NCBI RefSeq assembly: GCF_900112335.1
Contig: NZ_FOLG01000001.1
Coordinates: 744,001 to 808,000 of the forward strand
Source: Tropicimonas isoalkanivorans
GTDB taxonomy: Bacteria > Pseudomonadota > Alphaproteobacteria > Rhodobacterales > Rhodobacteraceae
Direction of reading: 5' to 3'
DNA: 64,000 nucleotides
The notes beneath the pieces are model-generated. The model was not told where the DNA came from, searched no databases, and saw only the letters and a program-made list of their open reading frames with translations. This document shows, piece after piece, positions 55,490-63,847 of this stretch (positions are counted from its first letter, which is position 1; each line of letters starts with the position of its first letter). The translations under genes were made by a program, and so were the position numbers.

Positions 55490-55880
55490 TGGTAGCTCCT
55501 TTGACGGCGCGCGCATCACGCTTCACATTCTCGGCGGTGCGCGTCGGCGCCAGGCTGGAAAGTTTCAGATTGTTCAAACCGCGGTTCAACAACACCCAGG
55601 CAAGGAGACCGAAGGCAAGGCCAACGATCAAAGCTGCCCAACCGGCGTCGATGCCGAGGTTTGCAAGACCCGCGGCAATAGCGGCCGCAAGCACGTTTAA
55701 CGCTGTCAGCGCCAAGATGACGGCCGCGGCGATCATCCCGAGAGCCATGCCCGCGCTGCGAAGATTCTGATCGATCTCGGCGCGTGCCAAATCGACTTCG
55801 GAGCGAACGAGCGACGCGACGGAGGTCAGCGCCTCGCCGATCAGCGTCGTCGTGCCCTCGGTTGCAGGACGTTCGTTCAT
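55479..55880 (-). CDS. Phage holin family (DUF1469-type) membrane protein
   Basis: A 133-aa protein with an N-terminal amphipathic helix (SLVRSEVDLARAEIDQNL) and two membrane helices (MALGMIAAAVILALTALNVL and AALIVGLAFGLLAWVLL). This matches the actinobacteriophage-holin superfamily proteins found in bacterial stress operons, which are not phage lysis genes. It overlaps both neighbours by 4 and 11 bp. Confidence 0.85.
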   Translation of the reverse strand: MNERPATEGTTTLIGEALTSVASLVRSEVDLARAEIDQNLRSAGMALGMIAAAVILALTALNVLAAAIAAGLANLGIDAGWAALIVGLAFGLLAWVLLNRGLNNLKLSSLAPTRTAENVKRDARAVKGATNAN

Positions 55881-56518
55881 TTATCGGTCCTCCCGTACGG
55901 GGTGTGGGCCGCGCCAGTCGACGGGCTCGGGGAGATCGTGGATGTCGATGGGTTCCCCGTAGCGGGGGTGGTCGGCGGGGTTGCAAGGCCTACCCCACTC
56001 GCGGGCGGTGCAGCCGGCGAGGTGCTCGGGGTGGACGTCGTCGGCGAAACGCTCGGCGTTGACGGTATCGTCGCAGGCGCTGGTGCGGATGGCGAGGACG
56101 GGCTGCGATACGACGCACGCGCCAGCCGCATTCCCGCAAAACCGAGCAAAGCGGCACCGCCCAGGAATGCCATCGGGTTGCGACGCCCGAAGTCGTTGAC
56201 CTCGCTCAGCATCTGGCCGAGGTCCTTTCCGCGCATGGTGTCCGAGAAATCGGCCAGAGCATTCGCAGCGGTGGAGAAGATCTGCTCCTGCGGGGACCCG
56301 TCTCTCAGTTCGCTTGAGGCGGAACGGAGGGCGCGACCGACGGAGCCGACCTCATCGGCAATTCCATCGCGCGCCGATTCAGCTTGTTTCTGGATGTGTT
56401 CACTTGCCGCGTCGCGGACGCCGCGCGCTTCCTCAGCGGCAGTGTCTCGAAGGTCGCGACCGGCCTGCCGGATCTCGGCGGAGGTCTTCGACGTTTCATT
56501 ATATGTCTCAGTGGTCAT
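55877..56518 (-). CDS. YqjD/nutrient-deprivation-induced-like protein
   Basis: A 213-aa protein. Residues 1-105 are a charged coiled-coil region (EIRQAGRDLRDTAAEEARGVRDAASEHIQK-type heptads); a single membrane helix (NPMAFLGGAALLGFAGMRLA) follows; the last 80 residues are low-complexity Pro/Ser/Thr. The organisation resembles ElaB/YqjD tail-anchored proteins and alphaproteobacterial nutrient-deprivation-induced proteins. GGAGG precedes the ATG. It is coupled by ATGA to the holin-family gene. Confidence 0.78.
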   Translation of the reverse strand: MTTETYNETSKTSAEIRQAGRDLRDTAAEEARGVRDAASEHIQKQAESARDGIADEVGSVGRALRSASSELRDGSPQEQIFSTAANALADFSDTMRGKDLGQMLSEVNDFGRRNPMAFLGGAALLGFAGMRLARASYRSPSSPSAPAPATIPSTPSVSPTTSTPSTSPAAPPASGVGLATPPTTPATGNPSTSTISPSPSTGAAHTPYGRTDK

Positions 56519-56535
56519 GGCCAGAGCCTCCGGTT

Positions 56536-56604
56536 TCAGGCGATAAAGTTCAAAACGGCCAGAACCACGACGACCAACCCTATTATGTAGATGATCGAAT
56601 GCAT
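56536..56604 (-). CDS. 22-residue single-helix membrane microprotein
   Basis: A very short gene: 22 codons and a TGA. Apart from the first three residues (MHS) the product is almost entirely one hydrophobic helix (IIYIIGLVVVVLAVLNFIA). AAGGAAGGA stands seven bases before the ATG at 56602-56604, stronger than for most genes here. It is the first gene behind the EcfG-type promoter, 17 bp before the next gene. Similar tiny proteins with a YIIGLVVVVLA core are, from memory, widespread in alphaproteobacteria, with unknown function. Confidence 0.75.
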   Translation of the reverse strand: MHSIIYIIGLVVVVLAVLNFIA

Positions 56605-56677
56605 TGGTGCGGTCCTTCCTTATTTGCGTTTTCTGCGGCTCTCGAAAGGTGGCCGCTCGTTATTGTCATGGCCGACT

Positions 56678-56702
56678 AACGGCTGTTTACCGGTTTTGTT
56701 CC
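56678..56702 (-). promoter_or_regulatory. EcfG-type general-stress promoter
   Basis: GGAAC (56702-56698) and CGTT (56681-56678) separated by exactly 16 bp match the alphaproteobacterial EcfG consensus GGAAC-N16/17-CGTT. The -10 element is 74 bp upstream of the microprotein ATG and the promoter points into the operon ending at 53226. It is the only perfect match found among the intergenic regions I examined. Confidence 0.75.
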
Positions 56703-57012
56703 GCTTCCGACTGTCCACCATGCAAAATGAAATGGTCCTCGCGGCGGCCTTACTGTTGGCCACCGGGCGACGCGGCTTTGGGTTCGCGGAAATGTTCCGA
56801 AGCCGTCCCGACGAGTCGGAGACCCTGTTCGTCCAGCAGTCCGTCGCATGAAGATGAGCGATCGGGTGCTGGGATTGACGGAGGTGTTCACCCGGTATGC
56901 CAGAGCGGACTGTCTCGACAGGTCGAAAAAGTCTTGGCAGAGTGAGCCTTATCGACAATTCGAGCTTGGCGGCAGCCGATTGGTCGCCGGGTGATGACCA
57001 AGAACGTACGCC
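56703..57012. other. 310-bp region upstream of the CFA synthase gene
   Basis: No supported gene. A 44-codon plus-strand frame (56720-56851) has no ribosome site and no recognisable pattern. The stretch should hold the promoter of the CFA synthase gene, but no clear element could be assigned. Confidence 0.45.
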
Positions 57013-58239
57013 ATGTTTAACCGCCTATTCGATACGACCTTGCGCCGCCTTATCGGTACGGGAACGCTCACGGTGATCGACGCCGAGGGAACCAGCCGGA
57101 CCTACGGCTCCGGAAGCAGTCCGCAATGCACGGTACGATTTACCGATCCGGACCTTCCCCGAAAGCTCCTCGCCAACCCCGATCTTGCGCTCGGCGAGGC
57201 CTATATGGACGAGCGTCTGACGATCGAGGAAGGGGACCTGCCCGACTTTCTCGCGCTCATTCTGGCAAATCGCGGCGCGGGACACACGGCCCTGCCTATC
57301 GAAGCCCATCTCGCCATGCGCCGCAGCTTGCGCCGCGCGGCGCAACGCAATCCGGTGTCACGCGCGCAGCGGAATGTGGCCCATCACTACGACCTGTCGG
57401 GCGCGCTGTACGATCTCTTTCTGGACGAAGACCGGAATTATTCCTGCGCTTACTTCAAGACCCCGAACGACACGCTGGAGGTGGCCCAGGCGCAGAAGAA
57501 GGCCCATATCGCGCGCAAGCTGCTGCTCGAGCCTGACATGCGGGTCTTCGATATCGGTTGCGGCTGGGGCGGGCTGGCGCTCACGCTTGCCCGGGATCAT
57601 GGCGCCCGTGTTCTGGGCGTGACGCTGTCTGAGGAGCAGCACAAGGTCGCCAACGAACGGGTACAGGCGGCAGGCCTCGCCGACAGGATCGAGATACGGC
57701 TCGCCGACTACAGGACCGTCACCGGCAGCTTCGACCGCGTGGTCTCCGTTGGCATGTTCGAGCATGTCGGCGTGCCGCACTACCGCGAGTATTTTTCCCA
57801 CGTGCGTCAACGCCTTACGGAAGACGGTGTGGCGCTGATTCACACCATAGGGCGCAACACGCCGCCCGGCTCCACCAGTCCCTGGATCGACAAGTACATC
57901 TTTCCCGGCGGCTACGTGCCCGCCCTGTCGGAGATGATGGCCCCGATCGAAAAGGAACGTCTGTGGGTGACCGATGTGGAGGTCTGGCGGCTGCACTATG
58001 CCGAAACGCTGCGCCACTGGCGCGAGCGGTTCGAGGCGAACATCGACGCCGCGCGCGCCCTCTATGACGAGCGGTTCTGCAGGATGTGGCGGTATTATCT
58101 GACGGCGTCCGAGATGTCGTTCCGCCACTTCAACCAGAACGTGTTCCAGGTCCAGATTGCCCGCCGCCAGGACGCCGTCCCGCTCACGCGCGACTACTTA
58201 TATGAAGGTTTGAAACAGGACGGGCCCGTGGCCGGCTGA
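57013..58239 (+). CDS. Cyclopropane-fatty-acid-phospholipid synthase family methyltransferase
   Basis: A 408-aa SAM-dependent enzyme that adds methylene bridges to unsaturated lipid chains. The N-terminal lipid-binding domain is followed by NVAHHYDLSGALYDLFLDEDRNYSCAYF and the SAM motif VFDIGCGWGGLALTLAR near residue 180; later MFEHVGVPHYREYF and HTIGRNTPPG are characteristic. CFA synthesis usually rises in stationary phase and stress, which fits its place beside the EcfG-controlled operon. Confidence 0.93.
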   Translation: MFNRLFDTTLRRLIGTGTLTVIDAEGTSRTYGSGSSPQCTVRFTDPDLPRKLLANPDLALGEAYMDERLTIEEGDLPDFLALILANRGAGHTALPIEAHLAMRRSLRRAAQRNPVSRAQRNVAHHYDLSGALYDLFLDEDRNYSCAYFKTPNDTLEVAQAQKKAHIARKLLLEPDMRVFDIGCGWGGLALTLARDHGARVLGVTLSEEQHKVANERVQAAGLADRIEIRLADYRTVTGSFDRVVSVGMFEHVGVPHYREYFSHVRQRLTEDGVALIHTIGRNTPPGSTSPWIDKYIFPGGYVPALSEMMAPIEKERLWVTDVEVWRLHYAETLRHWRERFEANIDAARALYDERFCRMWRYYLTASEMSFRHFNQNVFQVQIARRQDAVPLTRDYLYEGLKQDGPVAG

Positions 58240-58257
58240 AAGGCGAGCCAGAGGAAC

Positions 58258-59271
58258 CTACCTGCTTCGGCGCATCGCCACGGAAAGAAGCGCGATCAGC
58301 ACGAGAATGCGGAACAGGTGGTGCGTGGCCACATAGGCGGGATCGAAGTTGAGCGCGAGCCCGATGGCCGACATCGCCTCCACGCCGCCGGGGGCAAAGG
58401 CGATCCAGATCTGTCCGTAAGGGAGCCCGGTCAGGGCGCCGGTTAGCGCTGCGAACCCGGCCGAGATAACGGCAGCGGATCCAACGGCGGCGGCCGTCGC
58501 GCCGAGGGCACCCAAGACCTCCGACACGCCGATGCCGGTGAAACGGCTGCCGAGCGTCGCGCCTGTCACGATGAAGCCAGCTGTCAGGATCCACCCCGGC
58601 GGTCGCCCCTCAACGAGGCCGGAAGCATGCGCCACCGCGCTGACCAGCATGGCTCCCACGAGGAACGCTGCAGGAAACCCCACGCGTCGCAGCAGCAGGG
58701 ACAACGCCGCGCCGGGAACCATGAGGGCCAGGAAGACCGGGAGCGACAGACTGCCCATCGGTTTCCCTGTCCCGCTCGCGGCATCTATCCCCAGCACCGC
58801 AACGGCCAGCGGCACGATGGCCGTAAGGCTCAGCAGGCGCATGGTCTGCATCACCAGCACCGTCGAGGGCTTTCCCCGCCCCTCCGCGACGAGCGCCATG
58901 ACCATGGAGAATGTCCCGGGAACACTGGAGAGGAAAGCGGTATGGCGGTCGAACTTCCAGAACCGCCTGAGCAGCCAACTGCTGCCATAGAGGGTGGCGG
59001 TGATGGAAATCGCCAGCATAGCCAGGCTCGTGGCCCAGCGGTGGAGGTATTGCAGGAAGTCCGGATCGATGCCGGAGCCCAAGGCGACCCCGATCACCAG
59101 AATGGCCCCATCGCGCAAACCGCCCGGCACATGCAACTCGACCTTGGCCCAGGCCGCGGCGGAGGTGGCGAGCGATGCGCCCAGCAGGGCGCCGGCGGGC
59201 AAACCCACAAGTTGCGCCAGCAGGCCGCCGAGCGCCCCGATGGCAAAGGTGATGAGCGTGCTGCGGGTCAT
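58258..59271 (-). CDS. AbrB-family (AmoR-like) membrane protein
   Basis: A 337-aa integral membrane protein with about ten hydrophobic helices in two repeats of the AbrB/ammonia monooxygenase duplication type (GALGGLLAQLVGLPAGALLG, and later PGGVEAMSAIGLALNFDPAYVATHHLFRI, the family signature). Despite the database name it is a transporter-like protein, not a DNA-binding AbrB. Substrate unknown. Confidence 0.88.
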   Translation of the reverse strand: MTRSTLITFAIGALGGLLAQLVGLPAGALLGASLATSAAAWAKVELHVPGGLRDGAILVIGVALGSGIDPDFLQYLHRWATSLAMLAISITATLYGSSWLLRRFWKFDRHTAFLSSVPGTFSMVMALVAEGRGKPSTVLVMQTMRLLSLTAIVPLAVAVLGIDAASGTGKPMGSLSLPVFLALMVPGAALSLLLRRVGFPAAFLVGAMLVSAVAHASGLVEGRPPGWILTAGFIVTGATLGSRFTGIGVSEVLGALGATAAAVGSAAVISAGFAALTGALTGLPYGQIWIAFAPGGVEAMSAIGLALNFDPAYVATHHLFRILVLIALLSVAMRRSR

Positions 59272-59515
59272 GCTTGGCGGGTTTCGGAGCGCGACTTAGT
59301 AATCGAGAGCGGCCGAACGGCTTTTGAACCAGACCGCACTGTCGCACTAGCCCTTGAGATAACGCAATGCCAGACTTTGCCCATCCATTGACGTCGGGTC
59401 AGCTTGACCCACGGGACACCGGCCCCGCTATTGCAGCATCAGACCGAGGTCAGCGCCGCTCCCCCTCGCCGCCTTGCGTCTCGACGACGGCAGACCTGAT
59501 GGCCAATTTCAACCG

Positions 59516-61039
59516 TCAGACCGTTTCGCCTGCGCTCATCCGGTCCAGAAACGCTTCCGCCTCGTCCAGCACAGTCTCCCGTTTATCGTCCGACATTCTG
59601 TCCCAAGTCCGGTACATCTGCGACATGCGCGGGTTCTTCTCGAACCGCTCCCGGTGACGGTTCAGGAAGTACCAGTACAGCAGGTTGAACGGGCACGCCC
59701 CCTGCCCCGTTTTCTTGCTCACCGCATAGTCGCAGCCGCCGCAATAGTCCGACATCTTGTTGATATAATTGCCGGACGAGACGTACGGCTTCGACCCCAC
59801 GATCCCGCCGTCCGCGAATTGGCTCATGCCCACGGTATTCGGCGCCTCCACCCACTCGAAAGCGTCGAAATAGACCGAAAGGTACCATTCGTGAACCTCT
59901 GTCGGGTTGATGCCAGTCAAAAGCGCGAAGTTTCCAGTCACCATCAGCCGCTGAATGTGGTGGGCATAGGCCTCCTCCCGCGTCTGGGCGACGGCATGGG
60001 ACAGGCAGGCCATTTTGGTTTCCGCGCCCCAATACAGGTCCGGCAACTTGCGCTGGTGGTTGAGCGCGTTGCGGCGGGGATAGTCGGGCCCTTCCAGAAA
60101 GTAGATGCCCCGCATGTACTCCCGCCAACCGATGATCTGCCGGATGAACCCCTCAGCGGCATTGATCGGAGCCTTGCCGTCCTTCCATGCTGTCTCCACC
60201 CGGCGGCAGACATCGAGCGGGTCGAGCAGGCCAATGTTCATGTAGGCCGAGATTAGGGAGTGATAGAGGAAGCGATCGTTCGCGAGCATCGCGTCCTGGT
60301 AGTCGCCGAAACACTCCAGGGACTCCGTCAGGAAGTGCTCCAGCACCTGTTCGGCCTGCGCCGCATCGGTCGCGAATCCGAAGGGGCGGAGATCGCCGAA
60401 ATTGTCCCCGAACCGCGCCTCAACGAGGTCCAGAACCTCCTCCACGGTCTTGTCCGGCTCGAACCAACACGGGTGAGGACCGAATAGGTCGTCCTTTGCA
60501 GGTTTCCGGTTCTCATGGTCGAAGTTCCACTTGCCGCCAGCGGGGTCGCCGTCCTCCATCAGAAGGCCGGTCTTTCGGCGCATATCGCGGTAGAAATGCT
60601 CCATCCGCAATTCCTTGCGCCCCTCCGCCCATTTCTCGAACTCAGTATGGCTGGCGATGAAGCGGTCGTCCTCCAACAGCTCCACGTCCAGCGGCGTCTC
60701 CTCCAGCGCCTCGATCAGCCGCCACTCGCCCGGCCGAGTGGCTAGCACAGACTTCGCACCGGTCTCGTCCGCGCGTCGCAGCAATTCGCCGGGGATGGAC
60801 CCTGCGTTGTCTTCGTCGTCCAGCCGGGTATAGGCGACCTCCCAGCCATCGTTGCGCAGTCGGCCCGCAAACTTCCGCATGGCCGCGAAGATCAGCGCGA
60901 TCTTCTTGGGGTGGTGGGAGACATAGGTCGCTTCGCTCGCGACCTCGGCCATGACCACGACGTCTTCGCCCTTGTCGGCCTTTTTCAGCGCGGCCATCTC
61001 CGGGGTGAGTTGGTCGCCCAGCACCAGGATCAATTTCAC
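59516..61039 (-). CDS. FeS bacterial cryptochrome/photolyase (prokaryotic (6-4) type)
   Basis: A 507-aa FAD photolyase of the PhrB/CryB class: LILVLGDQLTPE at the N-terminus, YHSLISAYMNIGLLDP and VHEWYLSVYFDAFEWVEAPNT in the FAD domain. The 4Fe-4S ligands are visible as KMACLSH, SDYCGGCDY and GACPFN. Such enzymes repair (6-4) photoproducts or act in light signalling. A GTG at 61039 is seven bases from AAGGAGG and overlaps the SDR stop (GTGA); the GTG at 61042 is closer to the site than usual. Confidence 0.94.
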   Translation of the reverse strand: MKLILVLGDQLTPEMAALKKADKGEDVVVMAEVASEATYVSHHPKKIALIFAAMRKFAGRLRNDGWEVAYTRLDDEDNAGSIPGELLRRADETGAKSVLATRPGEWRLIEALEETPLDVELLEDDRFIASHTEFEKWAEGRKELRMEHFYRDMRRKTGLLMEDGDPAGGKWNFDHENRKPAKDDLFGPHPCWFEPDKTVEEVLDLVEARFGDNFGDLRPFGFATDAAQAEQVLEHFLTESLECFGDYQDAMLANDRFLYHSLISAYMNIGLLDPLDVCRRVETAWKDGKAPINAAEGFIRQIIGWREYMRGIYFLEGPDYPRRNALNHQRKLPDLYWGAETKMACLSHAVAQTREEAYAHHIQRLMVTGNFALLTGINPTEVHEWYLSVYFDAFEWVEAPNTVGMSQFADGGIVGSKPYVSSGNYINKMSDYCGGCDYAVSKKTGQGACPFNLLYWYFLNRHRERFEKNPRMSQMYRTWDRMSDDKRETVLDEAEAFLDRMSAGETV

Positions 61040-61698
61040 CACGGCACCTCCTTGCCGGCCCAGTCGAAGAACTTGCCGCTCTCGGCAGGCGTCAGGCCGT
61101 CGGTCACCCGCAACAGGTTCTCCGCGGCCTCATGCGGCGCGACCTTTCGATGGCCGGGATAGGCTTTGGTGAATGGCGTCGCCACAGTTCCGGGATGAAG
61201 CGCGACCACGACCGCCTGCTTGTGCTTGCGTCCAATCTCGATGGCTGCGGTGCGAACAATCTGATTGGCTGCCGATTTTGAGGCGCGGTAGGCGTACCAC
61301 CCGCCAAGCCCGTTATCCCCGATCGACCCGACGCGCGCCGTCAGGACGCCGACCACCGATCGCGCGTCCGTTGGCAGCATGCGCGGAACGTGGCGCAGAA
61401 CGAGTGCCGGGCCGATAGCATTGACCGCCATCACGTGCGCCATCGCGGCGGCATCGATCTGATCGAGCGATTTCTCCGGCGTGCCACCCTCCGGGGCGAG
61501 GATACCGGACGCCACGAGGATAATATCGAACGGTCCCTCCTGCGCCCCCAGCACTCGGTCGACCGACGCGGCATCCGTCACGTCGAGGCCGTCCAACGTA
61601 CGGGAAAGGCCAACGACGTCGTAGCCCCGATCTGCGAGCACCCGTTGGAGGGCCGCGCCGATCCCACCGGAGGCGCCAACGATCAATGCGCGTTGCAC
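61036..61698 (-). CDS. Short-chain dehydrogenase/reductase
   Basis: A 220-aa SDR: ALIVGASGGIGAALQ at the N-terminus and YAYRASKSAANQIV carrying the YxxxK motif; the Ser position is replaced by VLTARVGSIGDN-like sequence. The start is GTG at 61698. It overlaps the photolyase start, as often seen in Rhodobacterales, suggesting shared light- or stress-dependent expression. Substrate unknown. Confidence 0.87.
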   Translation of the reverse strand: MQRALIVGASGGIGAALQRVLADRGYDVVGLSRTLDGLDVTDAASVDRVLGAQEGPFDIILVASGILAPEGGTPEKSLDQIDAAAMAHVMAVNAIGPALVLRHVPRMLPTDARSVVGVLTARVGSIGDNGLGGWYAYRASKSAANQIVRTAAIEIGRKHKQAVVVALHPGTVATPFTKAYPGHRKVAPHEAAENLLRVTDGLTPAESGKFFDWAGKEVPW

Positions 61699-61778
61699 CT
61701 TACACCCCTTTGTCGGCGATAACTTGAGGGTCAGCGCGCCGAGCGAAACCAGGAAATCTTGGCAACGACCTCAATGCT

Positions 61779-62309
61779 TTATGACCCCCGATTGAGCAAC
61801 GGCTCAATCTGCCGGGTGATCTGGGGCGCTCGCGGATTGGTCAACGCCCCCCAGGTATTCACCACCTCACCGTCTGGGCCGATCAGGATCTTGTTGAAAT
61901 TCCACCGCGGCGCGAAGCCGGTTTCTGCCCGCACGTCCTCGTAGAACGGATGCGCATCGCCTCCCCGCACGCTGGTGATAGTGGTCATCGGAAGATCGAG
62001 GCCGAAGTTCACCTCGCAGAAGTCCTTGACCGCAGCATCGCTGTCCAGCTCCTGCCGGAAGTCGTCCGACGGGACGGCGAGCACGACGAGGCCACGGTCC
62101 CGATAGGCATCGTAGAGCGCCTGCATGTCGTCGTATTGCCCGGTGAACCCGCACCGCGATGCCGTGTTGACCACAAGCACGGGCCGCCCACGCCAGTCCT
62201 CCAGCGAAATTTCCCCGCCGTCGATGGATGCGAAAGTGCCCCCGACGGGGCCGGCAGTGGCGGCTTGGCCGACGCCCAGGAACAGTAACAAAAGCAGGAT
62301 CGGTTTCAT
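61779..62309 (-). CDS. Exported glutathione peroxidase family protein
   Basis: A 176-aa thiol peroxidase with a signal peptide (MKPILLLLLFLGVGQAATA). The peroxidatic Cys is in NTASRCGFTGQYDDMQALY and the conserved Trp/Asn region is FAPRWNFNKILIGPDGE. It uses Cys rather than selenocysteine (no in-frame TGA). Likely a periplasmic peroxide scavenger; the electron donor may be thioredoxin-like rather than glutathione. Confidence 0.92.
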   Translation of the reverse strand: MKPILLLLLFLGVGQAATAGPVGGTFASIDGGEISLEDWRGRPVLVVNTASRCGFTGQYDDMQALYDAYRDRGLVVLAVPSDDFRQELDSDAAVKDFCEVNFGLDLPMTTITSVRGGDAHPFYEDVRAETGFAPRWNFNKILIGPDGEVVNTWGALTNPRAPQITRQIEPLLNRGS

Positions 62310-62371
62310 GCGGCTCTCCCGTGGCTTCGGTACGGATACGGCCGGGCATGGGCGGCGGATCAATCCGGCGC

Positions 62372-63688
62372 CTATACGAAGGCCGCGAACATCGACCGGA
62401 GAGGAACCCGTGCCCGCAGCCGAGTCGCCAACAGGAACGTGCCGCCGATCTTGCGTTGCAGGAAAAGCGCATCCATCGGTATCTCCGGCGGGGGCATACG
62501 GTCCGCCGCCAGTTTCCGGCCCTCCGTCCGGAGACGCGCCAGCAGGTCGCTTTCCGCAAAGTCGAACACCTCGCGCCGCGCGTCTGCGAACGCGATCTCC
62601 ATCATCGAGAGGATCTGGGCGCGATGGTCTGGCGCCATAGCCTCCGGAAGGACGCCGAGCGCGGCTGAGGCCCTTTCCAGGCCGGGCCGGTCGCCGGCCA
62701 GCCCCGCCGCCAGCATCTCCCTACATTGGTCGATGATCTGGGGCGGCAGGCTGCGCGTGGCCCCGAAGTCGAGCAGCACGACGCGGCCGGTTCCCGGATC
62801 GTAGCGGTAATTGGCGAAGTTAGGGTCGGTCTGCACGAGGCCAAACTCGAAGATCTCCCGCAGAACGAGGTCTATCAGACGGGCGATCACCCGATCCCGC
62901 TCTTCCTGCGACGCGTCGGTGAGCCACTCGATGGGCCGGCTTTCGTGGAAGGACATGGCGAGAACCTCGCCCGTGGACCATTGCTCGGCTACCGTGGGAA
63001 TCTCGAAGCCCTCCGTCTCCCCGACGAGCGCGGCATAGGCTGCGAGCTGGGCCGCCTCGTGCCGGTAGTCGGCCTCCAGCCGCAACTGCCGCTTCCCCTC
63101 CTCAAGGTAGTGCGCGATGTCGAAGCCGGGCGAAAGCATCCCCGACATTCGGATAAGGGTGCCGATATTCGCAATATCGGCGTCGATGCTGCGGGCAACG
63201 CCGGGATACTGCACCTTGATGGCGAGCGTCCGGCCGTCCCGCAGGGTGGCCTTGTGCACTTGGCCGATGGAGGCCGCAGCGATGGGCCGAGGATCGAAAT
63301 GCGCGAAGTCGCCGCGCCAGTCCTCCCCCCAATTGGATCGCAGCACCCGCTCAAGTTGTTTAGGCGGCATCGGGTCCGCCGACGCTTGCAGGCGGGAGAA
63401 AATGGCCGCGAGGTCCGGCGGCAAGACATCGCCCGCCTCCATCGAAACGAGCTGACCCACCTTCATCGCGGCCCCCCGCATACGGGCCAAGTCGTCAGCC
63501 ACACGGGCGGCGTTGCCGGGCGACAACAGCAATTGACGCAGGTCCGGCCGTTGGCCTCGGCTCCATTGCGAGATCCCTTGCGCCGCGACATTCCCGGCAA
63601 CTCCCGTCGCCATCGCGCCGAGCCGGTGCAGCCGAGACAGGCGCCCGGCCGGTACGTGCCGGGACGCCGTGCGATCTTTTTCCGCCAT
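62372..63688 (-). CDS. ABC1/UbiB-family atypical kinase
   Basis: A 438-aa ABC1 kinase-like protein. The KxGQ motif (AAMKVGQLVSMEA) precedes the kinase core, with AAASIGQVHKATLRDGR (Ala-rich loop), AIKVQYPGV (Lys) and VVLLDFGATR (DFG). These proteins support ubiquinone synthesis or lipid homeostasis; whether this is the main UbiB cannot be decided here. No C-terminal membrane helices, unlike UbiB. The ATG at 63688 (MAEKDRTAS) is used. Confidence 0.9.
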   Translation of the reverse strand: MAEKDRTASRHVPAGRLSRLHRLGAMATGVAGNVAAQGISQWSRGQRPDLRQLLLSPGNAARVADDLARMRGAAMKVGQLVSMEAGDVLPPDLAAIFSRLQASADPMPPKQLERVLRSNWGEDWRGDFAHFDPRPIAAASIGQVHKATLRDGRTLAIKVQYPGVARSIDADIANIGTLIRMSGMLSPGFDIAHYLEEGKRQLRLEADYRHEAAQLAAYAALVGETEGFEIPTVAEQWSTGEVLAMSFHESRPIEWLTDASQEERDRVIARLIDLVLREIFEFGLVQTDPNFANYRYDPGTGRVVLLDFGATRSLPPQIIDQCREMLAAGLAGDRPGLERASAALGVLPEAMAPDHRAQILSMMEIAFADARREVFDFAESDLLARLRTEGRKLAADRMPPPEIPMDALFLQRKIGGTFLLATRLRARVPLRSMFAAFV

Positions 63689-63847
63689 TGGTAAACGCCT
63701 CCGTTTCGTTAACACATGTAGGCGCTCCATCGGAAGTCAAAGACGCGACGGTCACGGTTGCGCCATTCGGCCCGGACTAAGCAATTCGACGCATTGGCCG
63801 TGGCCGGAAAACGGTGCAGCAACGGGAGGCATTTCGGAGGCTGATCG

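Noticed and set aside
55479-55880. Phage lysis holin
   Set aside because: The holin-family protein lies in a stress operon with no endolysin or phage genes nearby.
56720-56851. Small plus-strand gene upstream of the CFA synthase
   Set aside because: No ribosome site and no conserved-looking pattern; left as unassigned sequence.
58258-59271. AbrB DNA-binding regulator
   Set aside because: The protein is a polytopic membrane protein; the AbrB name is a database label for this family.
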